64,000 nt of DNA from Clostridium sp. (GCA_023666615.1 JAMPBQ010000001.1:383612-447611), one strand, 5' to 3'. Counted from the stretch's first letter, positions 1-8,221 are shown. Made by a program: numbers and translations. Notes: generated by a model not told the origin, from the letters alone.

Positions 1-753
1 GCGGACTGCGGGGTTCTGTCGGGGCTGACCGACTTCGGTCCGCGGTGGCTCAGCGCGGGGCTTGGGTCGTGGATGGCGCCGGATCCGCAGGCTGAGAGCT
101 ATCCCGGAGTGTCGCCTTATGCTTACTGCGCGGGAAATCCTGTGAGGCATGTGGATCCGACTGGGGAGGATATTTGGACGTTTGACAGGAAGGGTTATCT
201 TGTAGACAAAATAGTTGATGAAAGGACGATTTTCCAGATTCAAAACAATGATGACAACAGCAATCATCAATCTATTGAATTATCATCTAATGCTGTTGAA
301 GATTACTTCAAAAGCAAAACCAAGGATGATCATGGCGTGAGTCTGGATTATGAATGTCTTAAAATCCGTGGCGACAAAGAGTCAACCGCGTTATTTGAAT
401 TTTTCGCAAAAAATACAGATGTTGAATGGTCCCAAGCAAAAACCGGCTTTGAAGAAACTGGCCCTAGCTATATCTCAACTTCCCATATGCATGACAAAGA
501 GGCTGGGATGACCCATATGATTAATCATATGCTAATATATGGCTATACAGTAAGAGAGATTAATCATTCTCATCCGGAAAATTCAGCTCCGTCTAAATCA
601 GACCATAACTTTGCTTCAAAATATGGCTTCCTTTTTGAGCCCAATCCTGTCTTTAAGGTTTACCAGCCTAGTGTAAAAACACCGAAAGGCTTTGGAAGAT
701 ATGTTGAATTCTCTCCAGTTCTGGGAAATGAATTTATTGTTACACCGTTTTAA
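1..753 (+). CDS. RHS repeat-associated protein, 3' end, with C-terminal JAB-like toxin domain (partial)
   Basis: The reading frame is open from base 1, so this is the C-terminal part of a larger RHS/YD-repeat protein whose 5' end lies outside. The first ~55 codons carry the RHS core signature (GLGSWMAPDP, PGVSPYAYCAGNP, VDPTGED), which ends the conserved shell. The following ~195 residues form a variable tip. In the tip, NTDVEW supplies a candidate catalytic Glu, and INHSHPENSAPSKSD gives HxHP-x5-S-x2-D, close to the JAMM/JAB zinc motif. This arrangement fits the JAB-like toxin 1 tips of Bacteroidetes RHS proteins, predicted metallopeptidases/isopeptidases. RHS tips are normally toxins released at contact. 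The substrate is unknown. The next gene starts 14 bp downstream and is a candidate immunity gene. Confidence 0.85.
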   Translation, partial: ADCGVLSGLTDFGPRWLSAGLGSWMAPDPQAESYPGVSPYAYCAGNPVRHVDPTGEDIWTFDRKGYLVDKIVDERTIFQIQNNDDNSNHQSIELSSNAVEDYFKSKTKDDHGVSLDYECLKIRGDKESTALFEFFAKNTDVEWSQAKTGFEETGPSYISTSHMHDKEAGMTHMINHMLIYGYTVREINHSHPENSAPSKSDHNFASKYGFLFEPNPVFKVYQPSVKTPKGFGRYVEFSPVLGNEFIVTPF

Positions 754-767
754 TTTTGAAAAGACGT

Positions 768-1475
768 ATGTATAAGATTGGACATTTTTTGTTTTTGTCC
801 CTGATTGTGTCCTGTGTTTGGGGGTGCGGGAGGCGAGGGGCGCCATCGCAGGATGCCATGCGAGATTCCACTGCCGGAATTGATTCAACTATGAGGGCAC
901 AAGAATGTGCCGCAATATTGGAGGTTGAAAGTGAGGAGGTTGACGCCTTGACGGCCGACAAAGAGGCGGTTGACGCTTTAGGCGTTGATGACGAGCAAAA
1001 GGAAAGGCATGCAGCTGAGATTGGGACGGGAAAAGATAACTATACGTATAGGGAACTGCGACAGGTGGAGTTCAATGTGCCGGATGCGGCGGACTCCATA
1101 TATTCGGCCTTAAAACAATTCTCTCCCCAGTTCCATGACTGGAATTATTCTTTGAGTGTTGATTCATACTCCCCAAACGAAATATGCTTGATAGGAAGCC
1201 AGGCGGAAAGAAACATCGATTTGTTTTTGGAAAAGCACTTTATAGAGAAGATAGGGTTTGTCACAATCCATGGGACGGACTATGATTTGGAAATCTTCCA
1301 CCGCGGAGCCGATTTCAATGACATAAGCATTGACTCCTTGATTTCGTTCACAGGGAAGCGAAAGAGATTCAAATATAGGACAGATTTGCCTGTTATCGTG
1401 GACGGATGCGTTGAATATCATATAGAAATCGCAAAGGATGGACTGAGGCCAATAGAGAAGATTGAGAGCTGGTGA
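768..1475 (+). CDS. Lipoprotein of unknown function, possible immunity partner of the RHS/JAB toxin
   Basis: This 235-residue protein matches no family I recognise. I chose the ATG at 768 over a TTG at 756. The N-terminus is a hydrophobic signal (MYKIGHFLFLSLIVSC) with a lipobox ending in WGC, so it should be an acylated lipoprotein. A low-complexity acidic stretch (EVESEEVDALTADKEAVDAL) follows, then a mixed alpha/beta region with no cysteines in an obvious pattern. It lies 14 bp after the toxin stop on the same strand, the usual place for an immunity gene. That role is inferred from position only; it could equally be an ordinary lipoprotein. Confidence 0.7.
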   Translation: MYKIGHFLFLSLIVSCVWGCGRRGAPSQDAMRDSTAGIDSTMRAQECAAILEVESEEVDALTADKEAVDALGVDDEQKERHAAEIGTGKDNYTYRELRQVEFNVPDAADSIYSALKQFSPQFHDWNYSLSVDSYSPNEICLIGSQAERNIDLFLEKHFIEKIGFVTIHGTDYDLEIFHRGADFNDISIDSLISFTGKRKRFKYRTDLPVIVDGCVEYHIEIAKDGLRPIEKIESW

Positions 1476-1567
1476 GATAGGATGCGATTTTCTTACCAAA
1501 ATGACGAACGAGCCGGGATTAGGTATGTGCAGGAGCATTGGTGTTGAGGGGCTTCTGTTTCGCTGCA

Positions 1568-1667
1568 GCCACAATGACGTGTCTACGAGGTTTATGTTGA
1601 TGATTGATAGAGACTGGCCCCAGGCTTTGCCTGGGGTTTGCTCACGATTGAGGAGCCTACGGCCTCT
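1568..1667. repeat. Palindrome-rich dispersed repeat, family A, copy 1
   Basis: The spacer between the lipoprotein gene and the barrel gene holds GCCACAATGACG...TCTACGAGG, then a CCCCAGG...CCTGGGG hairpin, then GCCTACGGCC. The same order recurs at 9306-9425 with diverged sequence, so this looks like a degenerate dispersed repeat, not a gene. A short ORF across it has no protein-like features. Confidence 0.6.
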
Positions 1668-1683
1668 CTTTTTTAGGGGGGGG

Positions 1684-2277
1684 TTAGAAGCGGATTAGGA
1701 AGGCGATGAAGCCGGAGTGGGTGTAGCGGTCGGGGATTAGGTCGCGGTCGAATTCGTATTCGGTGCGGCTGAAGGGGTTGCCAGAGTATAGGTAGAAGTT
1801 GGTGCAGCGGTAGCCCATTTGGAGGGCTATGGAGCCGAAGTCGAATTCGAGGCCGCCGCGTATTTGCCAGGTGAACCATTTTGCGCCGCGGCTGCCTTCG
1901 GCGCCGGGGGATAGGGTTACGCCGGGGTTTGCGAACAGTCGCAGGGAGCTTGTATCGCTGAATTTTACGAGGGCGGGGGATCGGAGCTCTATTGAGGGGG
2001 AAAATTTGAATCGCCAAGTGTAGTCGTCAGCGTATGAATAGTGCTCGCAGCCCCAATCGTCGAACCATCGATCGTATAGGTCGCGGTATTCACCGGCCAT
2101 TCCGAGGGATGCGCGTATGCCGAATGTCGGGACAGGATAGTATGTGAAATTGATGTCGCCTTCGTAGGCGTCTTTGCTGAAGTCCAGGCCGAGGCCTAAG
2201 CCGAAATTGTATTTTTCTTGGGCGGGGGATAGGAATGGGATAAGGGCTAGGGTGAGGATTGTGAGGAGCTTTTTCAT
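1684..2277 (-). CDS. Small outer-membrane beta-barrel-like protein
   Basis: This 197-residue protein starts best at the ATG at 2277, giving MKKLLTILTLALIPFLSPAQ, a clean signal peptide with cleavage after PAQ. An in-frame upstream ATG at 2325 only adds a non-signal-like extension. The mature part alternates hydrophobic and polar residues, is rich in Gly, Tyr and Phe, and ends in ...IAFLIRF, a terminal aromatic typical of outer-membrane barrels inserted by BamA. It resembles the outer-membrane beta-barrel (PorT/OMP_b-brl-like) proteins of Bacteroidetes. It stands alone, convergent with the upstream lipoprotein gene. No function is assigned. Confidence 0.75.
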   Translation of the reverse strand: MKKLLTILTLALIPFLSPAQEKYNFGLGLGLDFSKDAYEGDINFTYYPVPTFGIRASLGMAGEYRDLYDRWFDDWGCEHYSYADDYTWRFKFSPSIELRSPALVKFSDTSSLRLFANPGVTLSPGAEGSRGAKWFTWQIRGGLEFDFGSIALQMGYRCTNFYLYSGNPFSRTEYEFDRDLIPDRYTHSGFIAFLIRF

Positions 2278-2463
2278 ACGGGACGGTTTTTTTTGATTGT
2301 GAAAATTTATGCAAACGCATAGCAAAAGTAAGAATATTTAGCCAATTATTGGCTTAATTATGAGGATTCTATTTGTTATACTATGAAAAGCACGCGAGTT
2401 ATATAGGATTTTTGACAAAACACACGCAATTCAGAGCCTGCTTAGAAAAGACACGCAACAGCT

Positions 2464-3945
2464 ATGTACGGAATTAGGAAAGCCATATTATCCATATTTA
2501 TGCTCTCGATGGCGATTTGCCTGAAGGGACAGATGCCGATACGGGTTTTTTCGTTCAAGGGCGTGGCGCCTGATTCGGCTGATGTGGCCAGGGCTGAGAA
2601 GCGGCATTTTTTCCGGGCGGCCGGAGAAGTGGTGGGCTTCAACACGGGGCTTTGGGCTTTTGATCGGTATGTGCAGAAGGGCGACTGGTCTTATATCAGC
2701 TTCAATACGATAAAGGAGAATTTCAAGCACGGGTTCATCTGGGACAATGACAATCTGGGCACGAATATGTTTTTGCACCCTTACAACGGCAATCTGTACT
2801 ACAACGCGGCTCGGTCCAATGGGTTCAACTATTGGCAGTCTGGCATGTTTGCGATAGCGGGGAGCGCGATGTGGGAGCTTTTCATGGAGTGCGAGTATCC
2901 GTCGACGAACGATGTGATCGCCACTCCGATAGGGGGGATGTGCATAGGAGAGGTTTGCTACAGGGCTTCTGACGCGCTGATAGACGACAGGACTACGGGC
3001 CTGAGCCGCGCGGGCAGGGAGATTGGGGTGTTCTTGATTTCGCCGATGCGCGGGCTGACGCGCGTGCTGACGGGGGATGCGTGGAAGCATAGGCTGACGC
3101 CGGGGCGGCAATTTGGGCTGCCTGACATAGCGCTGGAACTGTCGGTGGGAGCGAATGTGCTTGATTTCCAACATGACGACGCCAAGACGAGGATGGGAGG
3201 CGTGGTGAATTTGAATATTGAGTATGGCGACCGGTTTGAGCTGGAGAGCGCCAAGCCGTATGACTATTTCACGATTGCGGCATCGCTGGGGATGATGCCG
3301 GGACAGCCACTGCTGCGGCATTTTGAGATAAGGGGTCGCTTGCTGGCGCGTGAATTTCTGGAGGAGCGGGACCAGCATTTGAGCGTTGGGCTGTTCCAGC
3401 ATTTTGATTTTTATGATTCGGACAGCATCAAGGGCGGTGCGGTGCCTTATAAGCTGGGGATTCCGGCATCGTTTGGCGCGGGCGTTTATTTCAGGGATGT
3501 GGAGAGGCGGAAGTTGGTGTTGGACGCCTATGCGCATGCCAACGCGGTGCTGCTGGGCGGCGTGGCGTCGGACCATTATCGGCTGGACGAGAGGAATTAC
3601 AATCTGGCGGCGGGGTTTTCGCTGAAGTTTGGGATGAATCTGGTGTTTGACCAGGACAAGTGGAGCGTATCGGCCAAGCATGAGTATTATCGGCTGTTTA
3701 CGTGGAAGGGGTATGCGCCGGATGTCAATCTTGAGAAGACGAATTTCAGGACGCTCAACGCGATGGGGGATGATTCGGTGGCGTCGTTCGGCGTGACTAC
3801 GCTGAGGGGGGATTTCAGGGTGGCTAAGAATACTTACATTACGCTTAATCTGGAGCATTATTATCGGTCGACGCATTATAGGTATTTTCCGCATGTGAAG
3901 TCGACGACGCTTGCGGCGCAGCTGATGCTTACGCTGAAGATGTAG
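2464..3945 (+). CDS. DUF3943 domain-containing outer-membrane protein
   Basis: This 493-residue protein begins with a signal peptide (MYGIRKAILSIFMLSMAICLKGQ). Residues ~45-190 match the DUF3943 pattern: FNTGLWAFDRYV, a helix-rich segment with HGFIWDNDNLGTN and HPYNGNLYYNAARSNG, then ATPIGGMCIGE. The rest alternates like beta strands, which suggests a barrel or barrel-associated protein at the outer membrane. DUF3943 is common in Bacteroidetes and has no established activity. The gene is monocistronic, with a hairpin ~70 bp after the stop. A 468-codon antisense ORF over the same span is a GC-rich shadow. Confidence 0.8.
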   Translation: MYGIRKAILSIFMLSMAICLKGQMPIRVFSFKGVAPDSADVARAEKRHFFRAAGEVVGFNTGLWAFDRYVQKGDWSYISFNTIKENFKHGFIWDNDNLGTNMFLHPYNGNLYYNAARSNGFNYWQSGMFAIAGSAMWELFMECEYPSTNDVIATPIGGMCIGEVCYRASDALIDDRTTGLSRAGREIGVFLISPMRGLTRVLTGDAWKHRLTPGRQFGLPDIALELSVGANVLDFQHDDAKTRMGGVVNLNIEYGDRFELESAKPYDYFTIAASLGMMPGQPLLRHFEIRGRLLAREFLEERDQHLSVGLFQHFDFYDSDSIKGGAVPYKLGIPASFGAGVYFRDVERRKLVLDAYAHANAVLLGGVASDHYRLDERNYNLAAGFSLKFGMNLVFDQDKWSVSAKHEYYRLFTWKGYAPDVNLEKTNFRTLNAMGDDSVASFGVTTLRGDFRVAKNTYITLNLEHYYRSTHYRYFPHVKSTTLAAQLMLTLKM

Positions 3946-4014
3946 GGTGGGGGGCTTGAGCAGAGCTCAAGAACTCAACGAAGGATTTTGATTTTTTGGG
4001 CGGGGCATAAAAAA

Positions 4015-4039
4015 ATTATTCGTCATCACGACGAATAAT
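4015..4039 (-). terminator. Hairpin resembling an intrinsic terminator
   Basis: ATTATTCGTC and GACGAATAAT form a perfect 10-bp stem around a 5-base loop. A run of A before it becomes a U-tract on the minus strand, while the plus strand continues with CTTCTT. It lies ~70 bp after the DUF3943 gene and is probably its terminator, although the U-tract favours the other strand. Confidence 0.5.
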
Positions 4040-4264
4040 CTTCTTACCTTAAATCTAATACCATGAAAAACTGTTGCAAAGTTATAGTTTTTATGTTATA
4101 TAACATAATTTTTGGGCAAAAATTTTGAGGGTTTAGCGTTATTTAGCTATGGAGGTGGGATTTTGCCTTGATTTTTTGGGGGATGAGGGTGTGCCTACGG
4201 CTTCAGGGCGGGGCGAGCGGAGCTCGCTAACTCAACGAAACATGCGCGGGATGGAAGGCGGCGG

Positions 4265-4568
4265 GATGGGGCGGCGGATGCACCTTGGGTGCATCCCTAC
4301 GGGTTGGGGGGCGGCTTTTTTGAACATTTGATGTGGGCTGGGGCGGCGGATGCACCTTGGGTGCATCCCTACGGGTTGGGGGGGCGGCTTTTTTGAACAT
4401 TTGATGTGGGCTGGGGCGGCGGATGCACCTTGGGTGCATCCCTACGGGTTGGGTGCGGGGCGGCATTTTTTGAACTTTTGATGGGGCTGGGGCGGCGGAT
4501 GCACCTTGGGTGCATCCCTACGGGTTGGGGCGGGGCGGCTTTTTTTGAACTTTTGATGTGGACTGGGC
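4265..4568. repeat. Tandem REP-like array, four copies, period 72-76 bp
   Basis: Each unit holds the palindrome GGATGCACC-TTG-GGTGCATCC, then CTACGGGTTGGG, a GGCGGC stretch and TTTTTTGAAC. The palindromes start at about 4276, 4348, 4421 and 4497. A single copy of the palindrome core followed by CTACG occurs at 11759-11785, so the element is dispersed as well as tandem. The structure resembles REP/BIME-type palindromic elements. Confidence 0.85.
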
Positions 4569-4688
4569 GTTTTTTATCTGAAATATTGGATATGTTGATT
4601 GGAGGGCTTGATGAATCATGGGGAATCATGAAGAATCATGTTTTTTCTTGATTTGGATTTTTGGAATTAATGAATAAAGATTAGAGAT

Positions 4689-5177
4689 ATGAGGAAGATA
4701 GGAATTTTTTACGGGTCGACAGCCGGGTATACGGCAGATGTGGCCAACCGAATCGCCAAGGCTCTTGGCGTGGAGATGAAGGATGTGCATGACGTTGCCA
4801 ACACTGAGCCATCGAAGCTGGGCGATTACGATGTGATCGTGCTGGGGTCGAGCACTTGGGGCAATGGCGATCTTCAGGAGAACTGGGAGGATTTTATCCA
4901 GGGCGCTGAGGCGATGTACCTGAAGGGGAAGAAGATTGCGATATTCGGCCTTGGGGATGAGAATTTCAGCGATACTTTCTGCGCGGCCATGGGCGAGATT
5001 TACCGCCGCATGCAGGGCACAGAGGCAGAGTTCATCGCGCCGTTTAACGCCGACGGGTATGACTACAGCGAATGCGGGGCCATTGTGGACGGCGTTTGCG
5101 TGGGGCTGGTGCTAGACGAGGTAAACCATGCCGACCTGACTGACGGCCGCATAGCGGAATGGGTGAAGGAGATTTAG
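4689..5177 (+). CDS. fldA: Flavodoxin
   Basis: This 162-residue protein is a soluble FMN-binding, low-potential electron carrier. The phosphate-binding loop is GSTAGYT at residues ~9-15, near the family's (S/T)xTGxT. The flavin-stacking loops are SSTWGNGDLQENW (~55-67) and GLGDENFSDTFC (~91-102). The length fits long-chain flavodoxins. Partners are not visible here; in anaerobes, pyruvate- and ferredoxin-linked oxidoreductases are usual. It is a single gene preceded by short GAATCATG repeats. The histidine kinase gene converges on it, with 60 bp between the stops. Confidence 0.93.
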   Translation: MRKIGIFYGSTAGYTADVANRIAKALGVEMKDVHDVANTEPSKLGDYDVIVLGSSTWGNGDLQENWEDFIQGAEAMYLKGKKIAIFGLGDENFSDTFCAAMGEIYRRMQGTEAEFIAPFNADGYDYSECGAIVDGVCVGLVLDEVNHADLTDGRIAEWVKEI

Positions 5178-5237
5178 GCTATTTGCCGCATAGCGAAGCG
5201 GGTCAAGGAAACAGGCAGCGGGCCTGGCGAAGGAGAT

Positions 5238-6461
5238 TTAGGCTTTAGGCAGCTCGATGCGGAAGGTTGTGCCTTGGCCCGGGGCTGAATGCTTGACGAA
5301 GATTCGGCCTTTGTGGTATTCTTCGATGATTCTCTTGGCGAGGGTGAGGCCCAGGCCCCAGCCCCGCTTTTTTGTGGTGAAGCCGGGTTTGAACACGTTG
5401 TTGAAGTTCTTTCGAGAAATGCCCTTTCCCGTGTCGGAGACTTCGATAACGTTAGTGTCCTTGTCGATGAAAGTGCGCACTGTGATGGAGCCGTTGCCCT
5501 CCATGGCGTCGACGGCGTTTTTGATGAGGTTTTCCATTACCCACTCGAAAAGTGGCTCGCAGGCCATTGACATCATTTTGCCGGGGATGGCGTCGACGGA
5601 GAGGGAGATGCGGCCCGAGATGCGAGTGGACATGTATGCGGCGGCCCGCCGAGCAGTATCGTTTATGTCGGCCGGGGCCATTTGTGGGACGGATCCGATT
5701 TTAGAGAACCGAGAGGCGATTGTGCTGAGGCGGCGGACGTCCTTGTTCATTTCGCCTACAGTCTCGGCGTCAACGCCCATATCGGGAAGGAGCTCTACCC
5801 AGGCCATCAGGGATGAAATGGGGGTGCCCAGCTGGTGTGCCGTTTCCTTTGAGAGGCCAACCCATACTTTGTTTTGCTCGGCTTTTTTAGAGGATAGGAC
5901 GCCGAAGTAGACGATGGCGATGAAGGCTATCATCACGGCGAGCTGTATGTAGGGGTAATAACTGAGGCGGCGGAGGAGGGTTGAATCTTCGTAATAGAGG
6001 TGCTGGTCAAGGCCGGGGGCTATGCTTATGTCAATGACGTTGGTGGAAGATGAGGCCAGGGAACGGAGCTTGTCCTTGAGGAACTTTTCATTGCGAGGGG
6101 AAAGGGAGAGCGGGTCGTCGACCTCTTCGGGGAGATTGAAATTACGGAACTGCAGGATGTTGCCGCTGTCATCGGTTAGGAGGACGGGTATTGTGGTGTT
6201 TCGCTCGATGATGCTGAGGAGAAAATCAATGTCTGCGTTGATAGAGGCAGCGGAGGCGGAGGCGTCCATTGTTGTGGCGGCAACGATTTCCTTTGTGGCG
6301 TCGGCCCAAATTTCCATTCGCTGCCGCTCCTGGACGGCAAGGTCGTCGATTAGGCTGTCGCTGGCGTAAAGGAAAAATGCCACGACGCAGCCGGCGGCGA
6401 TTATGAAAGCCGCTCGGCCGTGATGGCGGAGATTTTCAAAAGCAGTCCTGAGGGATTTCAT
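5238..6461 (-). CDS. Membrane sensor histidine kinase
   Basis: This 407-residue protein has a membrane segment at ~17-34, an extracytoplasmic sensor of ~135 residues and a second membrane segment at ~171-191. The dimerisation/phosphoacceptor region follows, with His209 in SKETAHQLGTPISS. The ATPase domain shows an N box (NLIKNAVDAM), a G1 box (DTGKGI) and a G2 box (GWGLGLTLAK). It is a class of Bacteroidetes kinases whose H-box reads HQLGTP instead of HELRTP. No response regulator lies nearby, so its partner is elsewhere. The signal it senses is unknown. Confidence 0.9.
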   Translation of the reverse strand: MKSLRTAFENLRHHGRAAFIIAAGCVVAFFLYASDSLIDDLAVQERQRMEIWADATKEIVAATTMDASASAASINADIDFLLSIIERNTTIPVLLTDDSGNILQFRNFNLPEEVDDPLSLSPRNEKFLKDKLRSLASSSTNVIDISIAPGLDQHLYYEDSTLLRRLSYYPYIQLAVMIAFIAIVYFGVLSSKKAEQNKVWVGLSKETAHQLGTPISSLMAWVELLPDMGVDAETVGEMNKDVRRLSTIASRFSKIGSVPQMAPADINDTARRAAAYMSTRISGRISLSVDAIPGKMMSMACEPLFEWVMENLIKNAVDAMEGNGSITVRTFIDKDTNVIEVSDTGKGISRKNFNNVFKPGFTTKKRGWGLGLTLAKRIIEEYHKGRIFVKHSAPGQGTTFRIELPKA

Positions 6462-6582
6462 GCTTTAAATAACGCAAATAGGCGTGCAATATTGCCTGGG
6501 GGAGCGCATAAGTTTTTCAAGATAACGGTGCCTTTTCGGAAAAAAGCAGTAACTTTACGCAAAGTTTTCAAATAAGGGTGCG

Positions 6583-7320
6583 ATGAAGATATTTCCAGGT
6601 TTAATTATTTTGATATTTGGCCTTTTGGCCGCCGCGTGCGGCCGTGGGCGGGAAGATGCGGCATTGGCTGACATCAGCGGGGTGTTTGAGCATGCGGAAA
6701 ATCCGTGGGCGGCGGGGTCGGACTCGATGCCGGACAAGGATTGCGCAAAGCTCAAGACAAGGCCGATAGGGGGAACGCTAGGGAGGGTGTTCAACGACAG
6801 CAACCATGTGCATCTGGGGGCGGCGATGGAGCTTGGGTTTACGCCCATTGAGGATCCGCACACAGCATGGTATTTGCTGCGGCCGATCGAAGAGGTGAAA
6901 TCCTGCCGAGAATACTATGTGGATTCTCTGACGCATTCTTACCCTTACCTGGTGCCTGAGGCGGCAGAGCTTTTGAAGGAGATAGGGAGGAGGTTCAACG
7001 ATACGCTTGAGGCTCGGGGCGGGGGGAATTACCGGATAAAGGTGACGAGCGTGACGCGCAGCCGGCTGTCGGTGGGGAAGCTGAGGCGGGTGAACCGGAA
7101 TGCGACGGAGGCGTCGGCCCACCAGTATGGAACGACGTTTGACATAAGCTATCTGAAGTTTGCGCATGATGGGGGCGGGGTGAACCGGACGCAGGAGGAC
7201 TTGAAGAATCTGCTGGCGGAGGTGCTGAATGATTTGCGCAATGAGGGGAGGTGCTATGTGAAGCATGAGCGGAAGCAATCCTGCTTTCACATTACGGCTA
7301 GGACAATGTACAATTCATAA
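6583..7320 (+). CDS. DUF5715 family lipoprotein with M15-peptidase-like zinc motif
   Basis: This 245-residue protein starts with a lipoprotein signal (lipobox LAAAC, Cys20). The central and C-terminal part matches DUF5715: LLKEIGRRFNDTLEARGG, VTSVTRS, then ASAHQYGTTFDISY. That segment reads S-x-H-x2-G-x3-D, the zinc-binding signature of M15 D,D-carboxypeptidases. A downstream SCFHIT could supply the third ligand His. A role in trimming peptidoglycan stems is plausible but inferred. The stop codon lies inside a 14-bp tandem repeat that fills the spacer. It is divergent from the histidine kinase gene. Confidence 0.8.
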   Translation: MKIFPGLIILIFGLLAAACGRGREDAALADISGVFEHAENPWAAGSDSMPDKDCAKLKTRPIGGTLGRVFNDSNHVHLGAAMELGFTPIEDPHTAWYLLRPIEEVKSCREYYVDSLTHSYPYLVPEAAELLKEIGRRFNDTLEARGGGNYRIKVTSVTRSRLSVGKLRRVNRNATEASAHQYGTTFDISYLKFAHDGGGVNRTQEDLKNLLAEVLNDLRNEGRCYVKHERKQSCFHITARTMYNS

Positions 7321-7349
7321 TGCACAATTCATAATGCACAATTCATAAT
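7308..7349. repeat. Tandem repeat, three 14-bp units, overlapping a gene end
   Basis: Units G[T/C]ACAATTCATAAT at 7308-7321, 7322-7335 and 7336-7349 are followed by GCATAATTTT. The first unit encodes the last residues and stop codon of the DUF5715 gene. The same word appears at 29844-29905. Confidence 0.9.
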
Positions 7350-7374
7350 GCATAATTTTAATTTTTTTATTTTT

Positions 7375-8112
7375 ATGATGAAGGAGATTTTAGAAGGATA
7401 TTTGAGGAGGACGGGATTTGAGGCGGCAAGGCCGAAGGCGGCGCTGATAGACATGGATGGGACGCTCTATGATTCGATGCCGCACCACGCGGACGCCTGG
7501 AAGCGCGTGGCTGATGAGGAAGGGATTGAGGCCGACCGTGATGAATTTTTCCTCTATGAGGGGCGCACGGGGGCGTCGACAATCAATTTGCTTTTCAACC
7601 GAGCCTTTGGTCGAGACGCCACTGAAGAGGACGTGAAGAGGCTGTACGGACGCAAGTGCGAGCTCTTCAAGGCAATGCCGGCCGTGAAGGCGATGCCCGG
7701 CGCGAGGGAGATGCTTGAGATATTCAGGCATGACGGGATAAAGAGGGTGCTTGTGACCGGGTCGGGTCAGTCGTCGCTCTTGTCGAGGCTGGATGAGGAT
7801 TATCCCGGGGCGTTCAGGGAGGAGCTGAGGATCACGGCGGCGAACACCAAGCGCGGGAAGCCTTTCCCTGATCCTTATCTGAACGCGATGGAGATGGCCG
7901 GAGCGCAGCCGTGGGAGAGCATAGCGGTAGAGAACGCACCGCTGGGAGTGGAGTCGGCGTCGAAGGCCGGAGCGTTTACGATAGCTGTGTCGACGGGTCC
8001 AATTCCGGCACAGGCGCTAAAGGAGGCCGGGGCGGATGTCGTGTATGGGTCGATGGAGGAGTGCGCCAGGCGGCTGCAGGAGCTTATTTTGGCTATGTAT
8101 GGCATTTGGTGA
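7375..8112 (+). CDS. HAD-family phosphatase (beta-phosphoglucomutase-like)
   Basis: This 245-residue cytosolic hydrolase has HAD motif I DMDGTLYDS at ~28-36, motif II VTGSGQSS, motif III lysine in KRGKPFPDPY and motif IV VENAPLG. The helical cap between motifs I and II places it in subfamily I (PGMB/gph/DOG phosphatases). The substrate is probably a small sugar phosphate and cannot be fixed from sequence. I chose the ATG at 7375 (ATGATG) since the earlier in-frame ATG at 7348 lies within repeat sequence. The downstream spacer contains CCACGGATT repeats. Confidence 0.88.
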   Translation: MMKEILEGYLRRTGFEAARPKAALIDMDGTLYDSMPHHADAWKRVADEEGIEADRDEFFLYEGRTGASTINLLFNRAFGRDATEEDVKRLYGRKCELFKAMPAVKAMPGAREMLEIFRHDGIKRVLVTGSGQSSLLSRLDEDYPGAFREELRITAANTKRGKPFPDPYLNAMEMAGAQPWESIAVENAPLGVESASKAGAFTIAVSTGPIPAQALKEAGADVVYGSMEECARRLQELILAMYGIW

Positions 8113-8120
8113 GAATTGAA

Positions 8121-8219
8121 CCACGGATTTTTTGATAATTAAAGGGTTTACCACGGATTTCACGGATTACACGGATTTTTTTTGATAATTAAGGAGTTTG
8201 CCACGGATTTTTGATTTTG
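8121..8219. repeat. Intergenic CCACGGATT word repeats
   Basis: Two diverged ~40-bp units each contain CCACGGATTT, TTGATAATTAA and a GGGTTT- or GGAGTTT-like block, with CACGGATT and ACACGGATT variants between. The words run up to the aroB start region. The same words recur at 61207-61238. Confidence 0.85.
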
Positions 8220-8221
8220 CT

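Larger units (their letters stand above)
3946..4688. other. Long non-coding spacer with hairpin, REP-like array and short repeats
   Basis: No credible gene lies in these 743 bases. They hold a hairpin at 4015-4039, an AT-rich stretch, a four-copy palindromic array at 4265-4568 and a short GAATCATG repeat at 4612-4640 just before the flavodoxin gene. ORFs across the array are translations of the repeat. Confidence 0.7.

Noticed and set aside
1462-1698. 78-codon plus-strand ORF after the lipoprotein gene
   Set aside because: It begins inside the lipoprotein gene and runs through the family A repeat; the composition is not protein-like.
2488-3894. 468-codon minus-strand ORF opposite the DUF3943 gene
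   Set aside because: It has no domain features, an Arg/His/Pro-rich composition typical of antisense frames of GC-rich genes, and the plus strand encodes a clear protein with a signal peptide.
4227-4651. Overlapping ORFs on both strands across the palindromic array
   Set aside because: The translations are repeats of the same short peptide and follow the DNA repeat; there is no start context or domain.
8198-8221. Upstream TTG start for aroB
   Set aside because: It lies in the CCACGGATT repeat and adds residues not found in AroB; the ATG at 8222 fits the family start.
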